A DNA stretch of 33,166 bases from an uncultured Anaerolineales bacterium. GTDB taxonomy: Bacteria > Chloroflexota > Anaerolineae > Anaerolineales > Villigracilaceae. The stretch is from contig CALFXA010000106.1 of NCBI GenBank assembly GCA_937928015.1, forward strand, positions 1 to 33,166, read 5' to 3'. Position 1 is the stretch's first letter. Each line of letters opens with the position of its first letter. The notes under the pieces were generated by a model that had not been told where the DNA came from, searched no databases, and saw only the letters and a list, made by a program, of their open reading frames with translations. Shown here piece by piece: positions 12,965-20,405 of this stretch. A program made the position numbers and the translations under genes.

Positions 12965-14203
12965 ATGACCGCTACTTTGAAAGAACTGCAAGACAAGCTG
13001 AACGCCAAGCGTGCCGAACTCGCGGAGATCTTCGAGAAATCCGCGACCACCGTCGACGGTCAGCATCGCTACAACCTGAACGCCACCCAGTTGGACGACG
13101 TCAAGGCCCGCAATACCGAGATCGACGACCTGGCCAAGCAGGTCGAGGACGCCAAGGCGCTGGACGACATCTATCAGTCCAATGCCAAGGCGCTGCGCGA
13201 TAGCAAGACGCCCGCCACCAACCTGCCGTTCGCGCAGGACCCCAAAGGCGGACGCCAGCCCGAACAGCAGAAGACCCTCGGTCAGCTGTTCGTGGAGAGC
13301 GAGGCCTATAAGAAGGCCGAGCGCAAGAAGCACATCGACTTCAGCGCCCCTGATTTCGACTTCCTGCAGGCCAAGACCCTGATGGAGACGGGCGCGGGTT
13401 TCGCGCCGCAGAGCATCCGCACGGGCCGCGTGGTCGAGTATGCGCACCGCCGCCCGCTGGTGGCGGACCTGATCCCGCAGACCCCGACCGACCAGGCCTC
13501 CGTGGTCTACATGGAAGAGACCACCTTCACCAACAACGCCGCGACCCGCTCCGAGGGCGGCCAGGCTGGCGAGAGCGCCCTGGCCTATACCGAGCGCTCG
13601 AAGGCCGTGCGCGAGATCGCGCATTTTCTGCCCGTCACCGAGATCCAACTCGAGGATGTGGACGGCGTGCGCAGCATCATCGACAACCGCCTGTTGACCA
13701 TGCTGGATCTGGCGGAAGAAACCCAGTTGCTGACGGGCGATGACAACGCCCCGAACCTGGGCGGCTTCCTGACCGTTGTCACACAGGCGCAGGCGCTCGG
13801 TGCGGACCCCGTCCCCGATGCCATCTACAAGGCCATGACCAAGGTACGCGTGACGGGCTTCGCTGAGCCTTCCGCGTATATCACCCACCCGAACGACTGG
13901 CAGGCCGTGCGCCTGCTGCGCACCGCGGATGGCGTGTATATCTGGGGCAACCCCTCCGAGGCTGGCCCTGCCCGCATCTGGGGTCTGCCTGTGGTCGAGA
14001 CCACGGCCATGACCGAGAACACGGGCTTCCTGGGCGATTTCCAGATGTATTCGGAGATCCGCCGCCGCCGCGGCGCGAACATCAAGGTCAGCGACAGCCA
14101 CAGCGACTTCTTCATCAAGGGCAAGCTGGCCATCCGCGCGGACAAGCGTCTGGCGCTGGTCGTGTACCGCCTGACCGCCTTCTGCAAGGTGACTGGCATT
14201 TAG
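12965..14203 (+). CDS. Major capsid protein (HK97 fold)
   Basis: This gene encodes 412 residues. Residues 1-75 form a charged coiled coil (TLKELQDKLNAKRAELAEIF and on) typical of the HK97 delta domain that serves as an internal scaffold. A linker (about 80-125) would contain the protease cut site. The fold follows: TGAGFAPQSIRTGRVVEYA, RPLVADLIPQTPT, VVYMEETTFTN, the SEGGQAGESALAYTE stretch before the spine helix, LLTGDDNAPNLGGFLTV, and the C-terminal FFIKGKLAIRADKRLALVV. It lies directly after the protease, as in HK97. It would be the most abundant virion protein. Confidence 0.93.
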   Translation: MTATLKELQDKLNAKRAELAEIFEKSATTVDGQHRYNLNATQLDDVKARNTEIDDLAKQVEDAKALDDIYQSNAKALRDSKTPATNLPFAQDPKGGRQPEQQKTLGQLFVESEAYKKAERKKHIDFSAPDFDFLQAKTLMETGAGFAPQSIRTGRVVEYAHRRPLVADLIPQTPTDQASVVYMEETTFTNNAATRSEGGQAGESALAYTERSKAVREIAHFLPVTEIQLEDVDGVRSIIDNRLLTMLDLAEETQLLTGDDNAPNLGGFLTVVTQAQALGADPVPDAIYKAMTKVRVTGFAEPSAYITHPNDWQAVRLLRTADGVYIWGNPSEAGPARIWGLPVVETTAMTENTGFLGDFQMYSEIRRRRGANIKVSDSHSDFFIKGKLAIRADKRLALVVYRLTAFCKVTGI

Positions 14204-14230
14204 AGTGACCAGGAATCAGTGATCAGTTAG

Positions 14231-14258
14231 CAATGGGTGGGCGATGGCCCACCCATTG
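14231..14258 (+). repeat. Perfect 12-bp hairpin before the decoration gene
   Basis: CAATGGGTGGGC and GCCCACCCATTG pair around a GATG loop and end one base before the AAGGAG site of the next gene. There is no T-tract. It may stabilise the downstream RNA or reduce read-through after the capsid gene. Confidence 0.65.
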
Positions 14259-14273
14259 GAAGGAGAAAAAGAT

Positions 14274-14789
14274 ATGGCTCCAATTATCGAAGGTGTGTAC
14301 GAACATCGAAATGCGGGTGCGCCCAGTAATGGCACCGACGAGGTGCAAACGCTGACCATCGGCGGGACGCCCACGGGCGGAACCTTCAAGCTGGCATTCG
14401 ACGGCTATACCACCGCCGCCATCGACTGGACGGACGTGGATAACACCCTGGTGGCGGCCATCGATGCGGCCCTCGAAGCCCTGCCCAATATCGGCACGAG
14501 CGGCGTGACCACCGCGGCTGGCACGTTGAGCAGCGGCATCGGCACGGTGACCATCACGTTCGGCGGAAACCTGACCAAGCTGGCGGTCCCCACCATCACG
14601 GTGGCAGACAACAGCCTGGAAGGAACCAGCCCGACCCTGGCGGTAGCGGAGACTACGCCTGGCGTAACCGCTACGGCGCGCGGCGCTGCCAAGGGTGCGA
14701 CCCTGCAGGATACCACCAACGGCATCCTGTACATCAACACGGGCACGGCGCTGGCCCCGACCTGGACCAAGGTCGGTACGCAGACCTAA
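14274..14789 (+). CDS. Capsid decoration or head fibre-like protein
   Basis: This gene encodes 171 residues starting MAPIIEGVYEHRNAGAPSNG. The ATG at 14274 follows AAGGAG; an in-frame ATG at 14244 would sit in the hairpin. The centre has a beta-rich module TGGTFKLAFDGYTTAAIDW, VAAIDAALEALPNIG, and IGTVTITFGGNLTKLAVP. This is a pattern seen in phage decoration or surface proteins of the GGTFTLTFNG-x-TT type. The C-terminus (GILYINTGTALAPTWTKVGT) looks like a small fibre motif. Its place right after the capsid gene supports a role on the head surface. The assignment is moderate. Confidence 0.6.
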   Translation: MAPIIEGVYEHRNAGAPSNGTDEVQTLTIGGTPTGGTFKLAFDGYTTAAIDWTDVDNTLVAAIDAALEALPNIGTSGVTTAAGTLSSGIGTVTITFGGNLTKLAVPTITVADNSLEGTSPTLAVAETTPGVTATARGAAKGATLQDTTNGILYINTGTALAPTWTKVGTQT

Positions 14790-14800
14790 GACCCACCCAA

Positions 14801-14851
14801 CCTCCCCCATCCTTCGACTGCGCGAGTACGCTCCGCTCAGGATGGGGGAGG
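14801..14851. repeat. CCTCCCCCAT / CCTTCGACT compound palindrome
   Basis: CCTCCCCCAT (14801-14810) and ATGGGGGAGG (14842-14851) enclose CCTTCGACT...GCTCAGG. The right arm lies just before the start of the next gene and may supply its ribosome-binding purines. Confidence 0.8.
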
Positions 14852-14866
14852 AGAAAAAGGTGAAAT

Positions 14867-15058
14867 ATGGACGAGAAGAAAGTGAAAGTGCGCATTCTGC
14901 CGTTGAAGGGCATTGGCGGCGTGGGCAATGCAGGTGACGAGGTCTGGATGAGCGAGAGCGATGCGCAGTATTACGTGCGCGAGGGGTTCGTCGAGGTCAT
15001 CGGTCCACTGTATCCTGCGCCCGAGCCTGAGGCCAAGCCGAAAGGCAAGAAGAAATGA
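14867..15058 (+). CDS. Small head-tail region protein, paralogue of 17103 gene
   Basis: This gene encodes 63 residues starting MDEKKVKVRILPLKGIGGVG. The core GIGGVGNAGDEVWMSESDAQ, then YVREGFVEVI, parallels PGVGKAGDVVEVSERVAMNF, then IGQGLAILAD, in the protein encoded at 17103-17294. Both have a strand-turn-strand with V-G-x-A-G-D, then a helix that ends near G-x-[VA]. Short proteins of this kind are common next to connector genes of siphophages. The tail is Lys/Pro-rich. Its stop overlaps the next ATG. The function is unknown. Confidence 0.7.
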   Translation: MDEKKVKVRILPLKGIGGVGNAGDEVWMSESDAQYYVREGFVEVIGPLYPAPEPEAKPKGKKK

Positions 15059-15564
15059 CCAGCCTGCTCTCTCCCGCAAATGTGCGCGCACTGGTGAAAA
15101 CCAGCCTGGCGGACGGCGACCTGCAAGACGTGATCGACCGCATCGAGGCGCAGGTCACCGAGAGGATCGGGGAGCCGCAGACCGACGCGATGGCGACCAC
15201 GATCACGAAGACCTTTCGCGGCGAGGGCTTCTACCTGGTCGTGCCCGCCGAGATCCATGCGGTGGTGAGCATCGTGGAAGACAGCACCACGCTGACGGGA
15301 GACGAGTATCAGACCTGGGCTGGCGGAGTGATCGAGCGGCTGCCCTCCGAAAGTTATTGGGGTGACCGCATCGTAGTGACCTACAAACCCAAGGACGACC
15401 GCAAGGTCCGCTCGCAGGTGATCATCGACCTGGTGCGCATTGTGATCGAGCGCACCGCCATGAAGAGCGAGAGCATCGGCGGCGAATATTCCTACACGGC
15501 CCCTGAGGACTGGGACGCCCAGTTCAACAAGGCCATGAAGCGGTTGACCTTCAAGGCTCTATAG
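15055..15564 (+). CDS. Head-tail connector protein (gp6-like)
   Basis: This gene encodes 169 residues starting MTSLLSPANVRALVKTSLAD. The N-terminal helices (LQDVIDRIEAQVTERIG), the central strands (FYLVVPAEIHAVVSIVEDST, then YWGDRIVVTYKPKDD) and a C-terminal helix bundle (VIIDLVRIVIERTAMKSESI) fit the adaptor proteins that ring the bottom of the portal, such as HK97 gp6. The order portal, protease, capsid, adaptor supports the call. The ATG overlaps the preceding TGA. Confidence 0.72.
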   Translation: MTSLLSPANVRALVKTSLADGDLQDVIDRIEAQVTERIGEPQTDAMATTITKTFRGEGFYLVVPAEIHAVVSIVEDSTTLTGDEYQTWAGGVIERLPSESYWGDRIVVTYKPKDDRKVRSQVIIDLVRIVIERTAMKSESIGGEYSYTAPEDWDAQFNKAMKRLTFKAL

Positions 15565-15577
15565 AAAGGAGCATGAT

Positions 15578-15910
15578 ATGGCAAGGACTGCAATCAGCTA
15601 TCAGCAGGTGGCACGCACTGGGCTGGCCGAGGCCCTGGCTGCGGCCAATGCTGACGGGCACAAGTTCTCGAACGACGGGCGCATCATCCTACACGTGGTG
15701 AATGGCGATGTCTCTCCGATCACCGTGACCATCCAGACGCCTGGCACCGTGGATGACCTGGCTGTTTCGGACCGCACCGTGACCATTTCGGATGAATCCG
15801 ATAAGTTCATCGGCCCGTTCCCGCCTGGCATCTACAACCAGAGCGACGGCATGGTGTACGTGGACTTCTCTGCCGTGACAAACGTGACCGTCTCTGCACT
15901 GAGGGTGTAA
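15578..15910 (+). CDS. Small beta-rich virion-region protein
   Basis: This gene encodes 110 residues starting MARTAISYQQVARTGLAEAL, preceded by AAAGGAG. Strands dominate: RIILHVVNGDVSPITVTIQT, RTVTISDESDKFIGPFPPG and VYVDFSAVTNVTVSALRV. The shape resembles small jelly-roll-like or Ig-like proteins seen among connector genes. No specific family is recognised. It lies between the adaptor and the head-closure gene, with the stop overlapping the next ATG. Confidence 0.65.
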   Translation: MARTAISYQQVARTGLAEALAAANADGHKFSNDGRIILHVVNGDVSPITVTIQTPGTVDDLAVSDRTVTISDESDKFIGPFPPGIYNQSDGMVYVDFSAVTNVTVSALRV

Positions 15911-16248
15911 TGAGCCTGGATGCGTTCCTGAACCAGACCTGCGTCCTCACCCGCTCCCGCTCGGACGGCGTGGGCCCGTATAACGAGACGCTGCGCGCCG
16001 AGGAAGAGATCGGGCGCGACATCCCATGCCGCGTGATCGAGAAGGACATCCGCATCTTTGACAGGCAGAGCGCCGAGGGCACGTGGGTGCTGGCGACGTT
16101 GTTGATCCTGCCTGCCGAGACGGATGCGCGGGTGGATGACAAGGCGACGGTGGACGGAACGACCTACCTGGTGAAGAAGCCCCTGAAGCGCCAGCGCGGC
16201 AACGCAGAGCATCACGTGAGCTGCGTGGTGGAGGCCCTGAATGGGTGA
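15910..16248 (+). CDS. Head closure-like protein
   Basis: This gene encodes 112 residues starting MSLDAFLNQTCVLTRSRSDG. The pattern, with L-x-x-x-C-x-L-x-R near the N-terminus, DIPCRVIEKD, a WVLATLLILPAETDARVDDK stretch and GTTYLVKKPLKRQRG, fits the small beta-barrel head-closure or stopper proteins (SPP1 gp16-like) that seal the portal after packaging. Gene order between adaptor and gp10-like protein supports this. The assignment is by pattern and position. Confidence 0.65.
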   Translation: MSLDAFLNQTCVLTRSRSDGVGPYNETLRAEEEIGRDIPCRVIEKDIRIFDRQSAEGTWVLATLLILPAETDARVDDKATVDGTTYLVKKPLKRQRGNAEHHVSCVVEALNG

Positions 16249-16693
16249 TTATCGTCTGGATTGGAAGGGTGATGATGTCAAGCGCCAGGTGCTGGAGAAC
16301 GCAGCCGCCGCAATGGCCGAATTTGGTCTGACCGTGGAAGCCGAGAGCAAGAAGGAACTCCGCAAGGGCCACGGCGTGCTGACAGGAACCCTGAGACGCT
16401 CGATCCACACGGCCCTGCCTGGGTACGACTGGGGCGGGGATGACGTTGAGCCAAAGGGGAAAACAAGAGATTCCTCTGGAAAATTTGTTGCTGGTTCTCC
16501 CGAACGTGGAGGACAGCTTGTTATTCCAGATACGGATAACGTCACCGTGCAGGTTGGCAGTGGACTTCAATATGCAATGCCTGTTCACCAGGGACACCAT
16601 TCCTTTCAGGGCTATCACTTTATAACCAACGGCCTGAACAAGGCCAAAGGGAAGCTACAAAGTATTCTGGCACGGCATAAGGTGCAACAATGA
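16241..16693 (+). CDS. HK97 gp10-like head-tail joining protein
   Basis: This gene encodes 150 residues starting MGDYRLDWKGDDVKRQVLEN. The long first helix (VLENAAAAMAEFGLTVEAES, then KKEL) and the motif GHGVLTGTLRRSIHTALPGY match the gp10 family, where V-x-T-G-x-L-x-x-S-I is characteristic. LQYAMPVHQGHHSFQGYHFI follows, with the typical Y-A-x-x-V-H-x-G signature. Such proteins join tail to head. It overlaps the head-closure gene by eight bases and the next gene by four. The middle section (about 16440-16640) is more AT-rich than the rest of the gene. Confidence 0.82.
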   Translation: MGDYRLDWKGDDVKRQVLENAAAAMAEFGLTVEAESKKELRKGHGVLTGTLRRSIHTALPGYDWGGDDVEPKGKTRDSSGKFVAGSPERGGQLVIPDTDNVTVQVGSGLQYAMPVHQGHHSFQGYHFITNGLNKAKGKLQSILARHKVQQ

Positions 16694-17106
16694 TCGATCC
16701 TCTGGAAGCCGCGATTCAATTCTTGCTGAGCCGCTCGGAACTGGCCTCCCTGAACCGACGCATCTCCCTGCGCCACAAGTATGGCGAGGAGTGGACCACC
16801 GACCAGGTCTCTCTGGTAGTGCGGATGGACGACAGCGACCCAGACCACTACGTGCAATGGCAGACGGTGCGCCTGGAGGTGTGGTGCCTGGCAGACAACG
16901 ATGCCGAGGCCATGCGCCTGTGGATGACGCTGATGGGCCTCTCGCGCAGTGTGGAGCGGGTGAGCGTGGAGACCACGCAGGGAGACGCCTTGATCTATTC
17001 CTTCCTTCCAGAGAGCGGTCCGTCGTACCTGCCCGATCCAGAACTGGACATGATGCGGCGCGTGCTGAGCTTCTGGCAGATCCAAGTCAGTGAGGTGAGC
17101 GTATGA
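16690..17106 (+). CDS. Tail terminator-like protein
   Basis: This gene encodes 138 residues starting MIDPLEAAIQFLLSRSELAS. Opening helix, strand VSLVVRMDDSD, strand QWQTVRLEVWCLADNDAEAM, helix LWMTLMGLSRSVERVSV and strand YSFLPESGPSYLPDPEL give the alpha/beta order of tail terminator (lambda gpU / HK97 gp10-neighbour) proteins, which cap the tail tube. Position between the gp10-like gene and the tail tube gene agrees with this. Sequence motifs are weak, so the name is mostly based on order. Confidence 0.6.
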   Translation: MIDPLEAAIQFLLSRSELASLNRRISLRHKYGEEWTTDQVSLVVRMDDSDPDHYVQWQTVRLEVWCLADNDAEAMRLWMTLMGLSRSVERVSVETTQGDALIYSFLPESGPSYLPDPELDMMRRVLSFWQIQVSEVSV

Positions 17107-17294
17107 AGAAAAACGCGCCCGATAATAAACTCTGGCGGCCATCTTCCGACAAGATGGTGAAGACCAAGATCAACCCCGACCGCAATATCCCTGGGGTCGG
17201 GAAGGCTGGCGACGTGGTCGAAGTGAGTGAACGCGTGGCCATGAATTTCATCGGTCAGGGTCTGGCGATCCTGGCAGATAAGGAGACCGAATGA
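17103..17294 (+). CDS. Small tail-region protein, paralogue of 14867 gene
   Basis: This gene encodes 63 residues, the same length as the protein at 14867-15058 and with the same core (P-G-V-G-K-A-G-D-V-V-E-V, then a helix and GLAIL). It starts MKKNAPDNKLWRPSSDKMVK. The ATG overlaps the preceding TGA and the TGA overlaps the next ATG. Two copies at equivalent places, before the adaptor and before the tail tube, suggest duplication. The function is unknown. Confidence 0.7.
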   Translation: MKKNAPDNKLWRPSSDKMVKTKINPDRNIPGVGKAGDVVEVSERVAMNFIGQGLAILADKETE

Positions 17295-17869
17295 CCCTCA
17301 ATTCCTACAACGTGCTGACTGGCGTGGGCCGCATGTATATTGCCCCAGTTGGCACCGCTTTCCCTGACGTGGACGATGCTCCGAGCGGATCGTGGATCGA
17401 CTTGGGCGATACGCAAGACGGCGTGGACGTGGACCTGAACGACAAGATCGAGCTGGTGCACACTGACCAGCGCACGGGACCTGTGAAGGCCACCCGCACC
17501 GAAGAGTCGATGAAGGTCAAGACCAAATTGGCCGAGGGCACACTCGAAAACCTGGCGTATGCCTTGGGCGTATCTGTGACCGACACAGCGCCTGGCTCTG
17601 GAACCATTGGCACGCGCTCGATTCCTGCCTATCGTGGCGCTGAAGTTGCGGAATATGCGATCCTGTTTCGCGGCGGATCACCCTATGGGCCGTACAACGC
17701 CCAGTACCAGGTCCCGCGCGCATATTTCACGCTCGATGCGCTGAAATACGAGAAGGGCAAGAACCTGGCTTTGCCCATCACCATCGAGGCGTTGGAAGAC
17801 CTGAACGCTGCGACCGCTAGTGAGCGCTTCGGCAAGCTGATCGCGCAGGACGCGGCTGCGCTTCCGTAG
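17291..17869 (+). CDS. Major tail tube protein
   Basis: This gene encodes 192 residues starting MTLNSYNVLTGVGRMYIAPV. The features GVGRMYIAPVGTAFP, GSWIDLGDTQDGVDVDLNDK, TDQRTGPVKATRTEESMKVK and the later LTIEALED-like PITIEALEDLN match major tail proteins that stack into the siphophage tail tube. Its place before the chaperone pair and tape measure is standard. The length is normal. Translation is coupled to the preceding small gene. Confidence 0.82.
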   Translation: MTLNSYNVLTGVGRMYIAPVGTAFPDVDDAPSGSWIDLGDTQDGVDVDLNDKIELVHTDQRTGPVKATRTEESMKVKTKLAEGTLENLAYALGVSVTDTAPGSGTIGTRSIPAYRGAEVAEYAILFRGGSPYGPYNAQYQVPRAYFTLDALKYEKGKNLALPITIEALEDLNAATASERFGKLIAQDAAALP

Positions 17870-17887
17870 CCGATCAATCTGATCAAT

Positions 17888-17913
17888 CTCCCCCATCCGA
17901 AAGGGTGGGGGAG
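17888..17913. repeat. CTCCCCCATCC palindrome before the chaperone gene
   Basis: CTCCCCCATCC and GGGTGGGGGAG pair (one G-T) around a short GAAA loop, 5 bases before the AAGGAG site of the chaperone gene. It is a short member of the same palindrome family. Confidence 0.75.
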
Positions 17914-17928
17914 TCACAAGGAGACCTC

Positions 17929-18351
17929 ATGGACGACAAACCGATCTTGAACCTGGACGAAGTGCTGGGCGCGCGCACTCTCAAGGTGCGCTACAAGGGC
18001 AAAGAATATCCGATCCGACCTGTCGAGGCCCTCTCCCCTGAAGAATTCGGGAAGATGATGGCTTACGGGACCAAATTCCAGGAGATGAGCGCAGCGCAGG
18101 TCGAGCAAAACGGCCTCCTGATCCTCAAGGCCATCGACGACATGCTGGAGATCATCGGTCCCTCCCTGCCGCGCTATAAGCCCGCCTTCCTGGAACGGGT
18201 CAAGACCTTCTTCAAGAAAAAGACCTATCTCAGAAAGTTCGCGCTTTCGGTGCAGGAGAGTCAGGCCGTCATGCAGTTCTGGACGGAGAACAACCGAAAA
18301 AACGCAGCGGGGGCGGGGGAACCGATCAGGAAGCCCCGAACCCGACGCTAG
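17929..18351 (+). CDS. Tail assembly chaperone, short form (gpG-like)
   Basis: This gene encodes 140 residues starting MDDKPILNLDEVLGARTLKV. The ATG follows AAGGAG; upstream in-frame starts lie in the palindrome. VRYKGKEYPIRPVEALSPEE, then a helical body, is the usual shape of tail assembly chaperones, which coat the tape measure protein during tail building. Near its end the gene contains A AAA AAC (18297-18303) in the correct phase, so part of the ribosomes should slip -1 and continue into the frame ending at 18650. Confidence 0.82.
   Translation: MDDKPILNLDEVLGARTLKVRYKGKEYPIRPVEALSPEEFGKMMAYGTKFQEMSAAQVEQNGLLILKAIDDMLEIIGPSLPRYKPAFLERVKTFFKKKTYLRKFALSVQESQAVMQFWTENNRKNAAGAGEPIRKPRTRR
18297..18303 (+). 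promoter_or_regulatory. A AAA AAC programmed -1 frameshift site
   Basis: The zero-frame reading is CGA-AAA-AAC, exactly the X XXY YYZ slippery layout. A G-rich stretch (18308-18319) four bases downstream can pair with CCCCG and CCCG at 18334-18344 to form the stimulating stem. After slippage the frame is open to 18650. Confidence 0.82.
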
Positions 18352-18650
18352 ATTATGGCGACGTGTTTGCGGCTCTCTCGTTTTGGTATCACCTGCCCTA
18401 TAGCGAGATCCGCAGGATGCCCATGTCTGCCATTGGGCTGTACATGGAGCGCCTGCCCAGGCATCAAGCTACTGTGAGATTGATGATCGGCGAAGCTGCC
18501 TCTGTTCCGCACATGGAAGAGAGTGCCCGCATAGATTGGACGCAAGACCTGAAAGACCTACTGAACGAAGGCACGAAGCCAGCCGCTCCCGCATCTCCCG
18601 CGGCGTTGAAGATGGCAGGCATTGGAGTGCAGTTCGTTCCTAAAAGGTGA
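18303..18650 (+). CDS. Tail assembly chaperone, -1 frame extension (gpT-like)
   Basis: This segment has no well-placed start of its own. Reached by -1 slippage, it adds about 115 residues to the first 125 of the gpG-like protein, giving a roughly 240-aa gpGT-type fusion. It includes DVFAALSFWYHLPYSEIRRM and VPHMEESARIDWTQDLKDLL. In lambda the equivalent fusion recruits the tape measure to the tail tube. A GTG at 18363 could give a separate 95-aa product, but it lacks a ribosome-binding site. It ends three bases before the tape measure ATG. Confidence 0.75.
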   Translation, partial: RSGGGGTDQEAPNPTLDYGDVFAALSFWYHLPYSEIRRMPMSAIGLYMERLPRHQATVRLMIGEAASVPHMEESARIDWTQDLKDLLNEGTKPAAPASPAALKMAGIGVQFVPKR

Positions 18651-18653
18651 GAT

Positions 18654-20405
18654 ATGGGTAGTCTCGGTGAAGCTGTACTTGATCTGACCGCAGATCCCTC
18701 AAAACTTGATCCTGGCCTCTCTGAAGGCAAGAGCAAGGTCACTGGCGCGCTGGATGGCCTGAAAGGCGTGTTTGGTGAAGCCACGGGGACCATGCTGGGA
18801 CAATTATCGGCTGGCGCGCTGCAAAACATCGGCGCTGGCATTGTTTCCGTTGGGAAGGACATCATGAGTTCGGCCCTGTCTGCGGAACAGTCCCAGGCGC
18901 AATTAAATGCGGTACTGGAATCGACAGGCGGGCAGGCAGGCGTGACAGCGGCGCAGGTCAACGAACTGGCGAATTCCCTTTCACAGGTCACCATGTTCGA
19001 GGACGACGCCATCGTAAGCGGCGAGTCCATGCTCCTGACCTTCACGAACATCGGCTCGGATGTCTTCCCATCCGCCACGCAGACCATGCTAGATATGAGC
19101 CAGGCTCTCGGCCAGGACTTGACCGCCAGCGCCATGCAGTTGGGTAAGGCACTCAACGATCCCGTGCAGGGCGTGACTGCCTTGCGGCGTGTGGGCGTTC
19201 AGCTTACGGACGACCAGGAAGCGTTGGTCAAGAAGATGATGGAGATGGGCGATGTGGCGGGCGCTCAGAAGATCATCCTGGAAGAGCTGCAAAAAGAATT
19301 CGGCGGAAGCGCCGAAGCCGCAGGCCAGACGATGGCAGGCCAATTGGAAATCCTCAACAATGAGTTCGACAACGTCAAGGAGGATTTAGGCACAGCATTT
19401 TTGCCCGTGCTGAAGGATCTGGTCGGGATTGCCAAGGACCTTATGCCTTATTTACAGCAGGCCGTGCAATGGTTTAGCAGCCTGCCAGAACCCGTCAAGG
19501 GCGGAGCAGCGGCAGTGCTGGCCATTGTGGCGGCGCTGGCTCCGCTGATCGGAGTAATCAGTTCAGTGGTGTCGATCATCGGCGTGATTGGTCCTGTTAT
19601 CACAGCCATTGGCGGGGCGCTCGCTCCGATCCTGCCGATTATTCTCGCTGTCATCGCGGTCATTGCCTTGCTGGCGGTAGCCTGGAAGTTCAATTTATTT
19701 GGCATCCGCGACAACGTCATGATGGTGGTGACCGTAATCAAAAATCTATGGCAGGCCCTTCTTGCCTTCCTGCGAGGCGACACCACGGCCGCCACTGGAT
19801 ACCTGAAGGCAGCCTGGAGCGCTTACGCCAACCAGGTCAAGGCCAACTTTCAGGGAATCTGGGATTTCATCAAAAATATATGGAACACCGTCGCCAATTT
19901 TCTGAAATCGGTCTGGGAAGCGGCCTGGAATGCGGTTACAACCTATTTGCAGAATCGCGTGAACATAGTGCAGGCCAATATCCAGACGCTAATTGGATGG
20001 ATCAAGAACGCCTTCAGTATCAATTGGAGCGATTTGGGCAAGCGCATTATCGACGGAATTGTGAGCGGCCTGCGAAATGGAATCAATGCCGTGGTGCAGA
20101 TGGCGAAGAACGTGGCGCAGGCGGCGCTGAATGCGGCGAAGTCGGTATTGGGTATCCATTCTAAAAGTACGGCTTTTGAGGCAATTGGAGATTTCTCAGG
20201 GCAAGGTTATATGTATGGCTTAGCTAAGAGTTTGAGCCCTCAAATGGTCGGAGGAGTTTTGCAGCGAGTTGTATCCAGCACTGGGCAAACATTGAACCGC
20301 ACGAGCAACACGAGCGTGAACATTTATAACCCGCGGCCCGAGCCCGCTTCGAGCAGCCTGGATAACACGATGAAGCGCCTATCCTATCTGGGAGTGTTGA
20401 AATGA
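18654..20405 (+). CDS. Tape measure protein
   Basis: This gene encodes 583 residues starting MGSLGEAVLDLTADPSKLDP. The N-terminal region has the tape-measure-type VTMFEDDAIVSGESMLLTFT and DMSQALGQDLTASAMQLGKA motifs, with LTDDQEALVKKMMEMGDVAG, typical of phage tail tape measure proteins. A hydrophobic block of about 60 residues (about 283-345) probably enters the host membrane during DNA delivery. The C-terminal part is helical and Trp-rich (FQGIWDFIKNIWNTVANFLK). By analogy with other phages its length sets tail length, which would predict a tail near the short end for siphophages. The gene follows the chaperone pair, as expected. Confidence 0.9.
   Translation: MGSLGEAVLDLTADPSKLDPGLSEGKSKVTGALDGLKGVFGEATGTMLGQLSAGALQNIGAGIVSVGKDIMSSALSAEQSQAQLNAVLESTGGQAGVTAAQVNELANSLSQVTMFEDDAIVSGESMLLTFTNIGSDVFPSATQTMLDMSQALGQDLTASAMQLGKALNDPVQGVTALRRVGVQLTDDQEALVKKMMEMGDVAGAQKIILEELQKEFGGSAEAAGQTMAGQLEILNNEFDNVKEDLGTAFLPVLKDLVGIAKDLMPYLQQAVQWFSSLPEPVKGGAAAVLAIVAALAPLIGVISSVVSIIGVIGPVITAIGGALAPILPIILAVIAVIALLAVAWKFNLFGIRDNVMMVVTVIKNLWQALLAFLRGDTTAATGYLKAAWSAYANQVKANFQGIWDFIKNIWNTVANFLKSVWEAAWNAVTTYLQNRVNIVQANIQTLIGWIKNAFSINWSDLGKRIIDGIVSGLRNGINAVVQMAKNVAQAALNAAKSVLGIHSKSTAFEAIGDFSGQGYMYGLAKSLSPQMVGGVLQRVVSSTGQTLNRTSNTSVNIYNPRPEPASSSLDNTMKRLSYLGVLK

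Noticed and set aside
12767..14101. Long minus-strand open frame opposite protease and capsid genes
   Set aside because: It is a shadow of GC-rich coding sequence with repetitive His/Ala/Gly composition and no start signal; the plus-strand capsid gene is clear.
16440..16640. AT-rich stretch inside the gp10-like gene as a separate inserted gene
   Set aside because: The main frame continues without a break and contains the conserved Y-A-x-x-V-H-x-G motif; the overlapping frame has no start signal.
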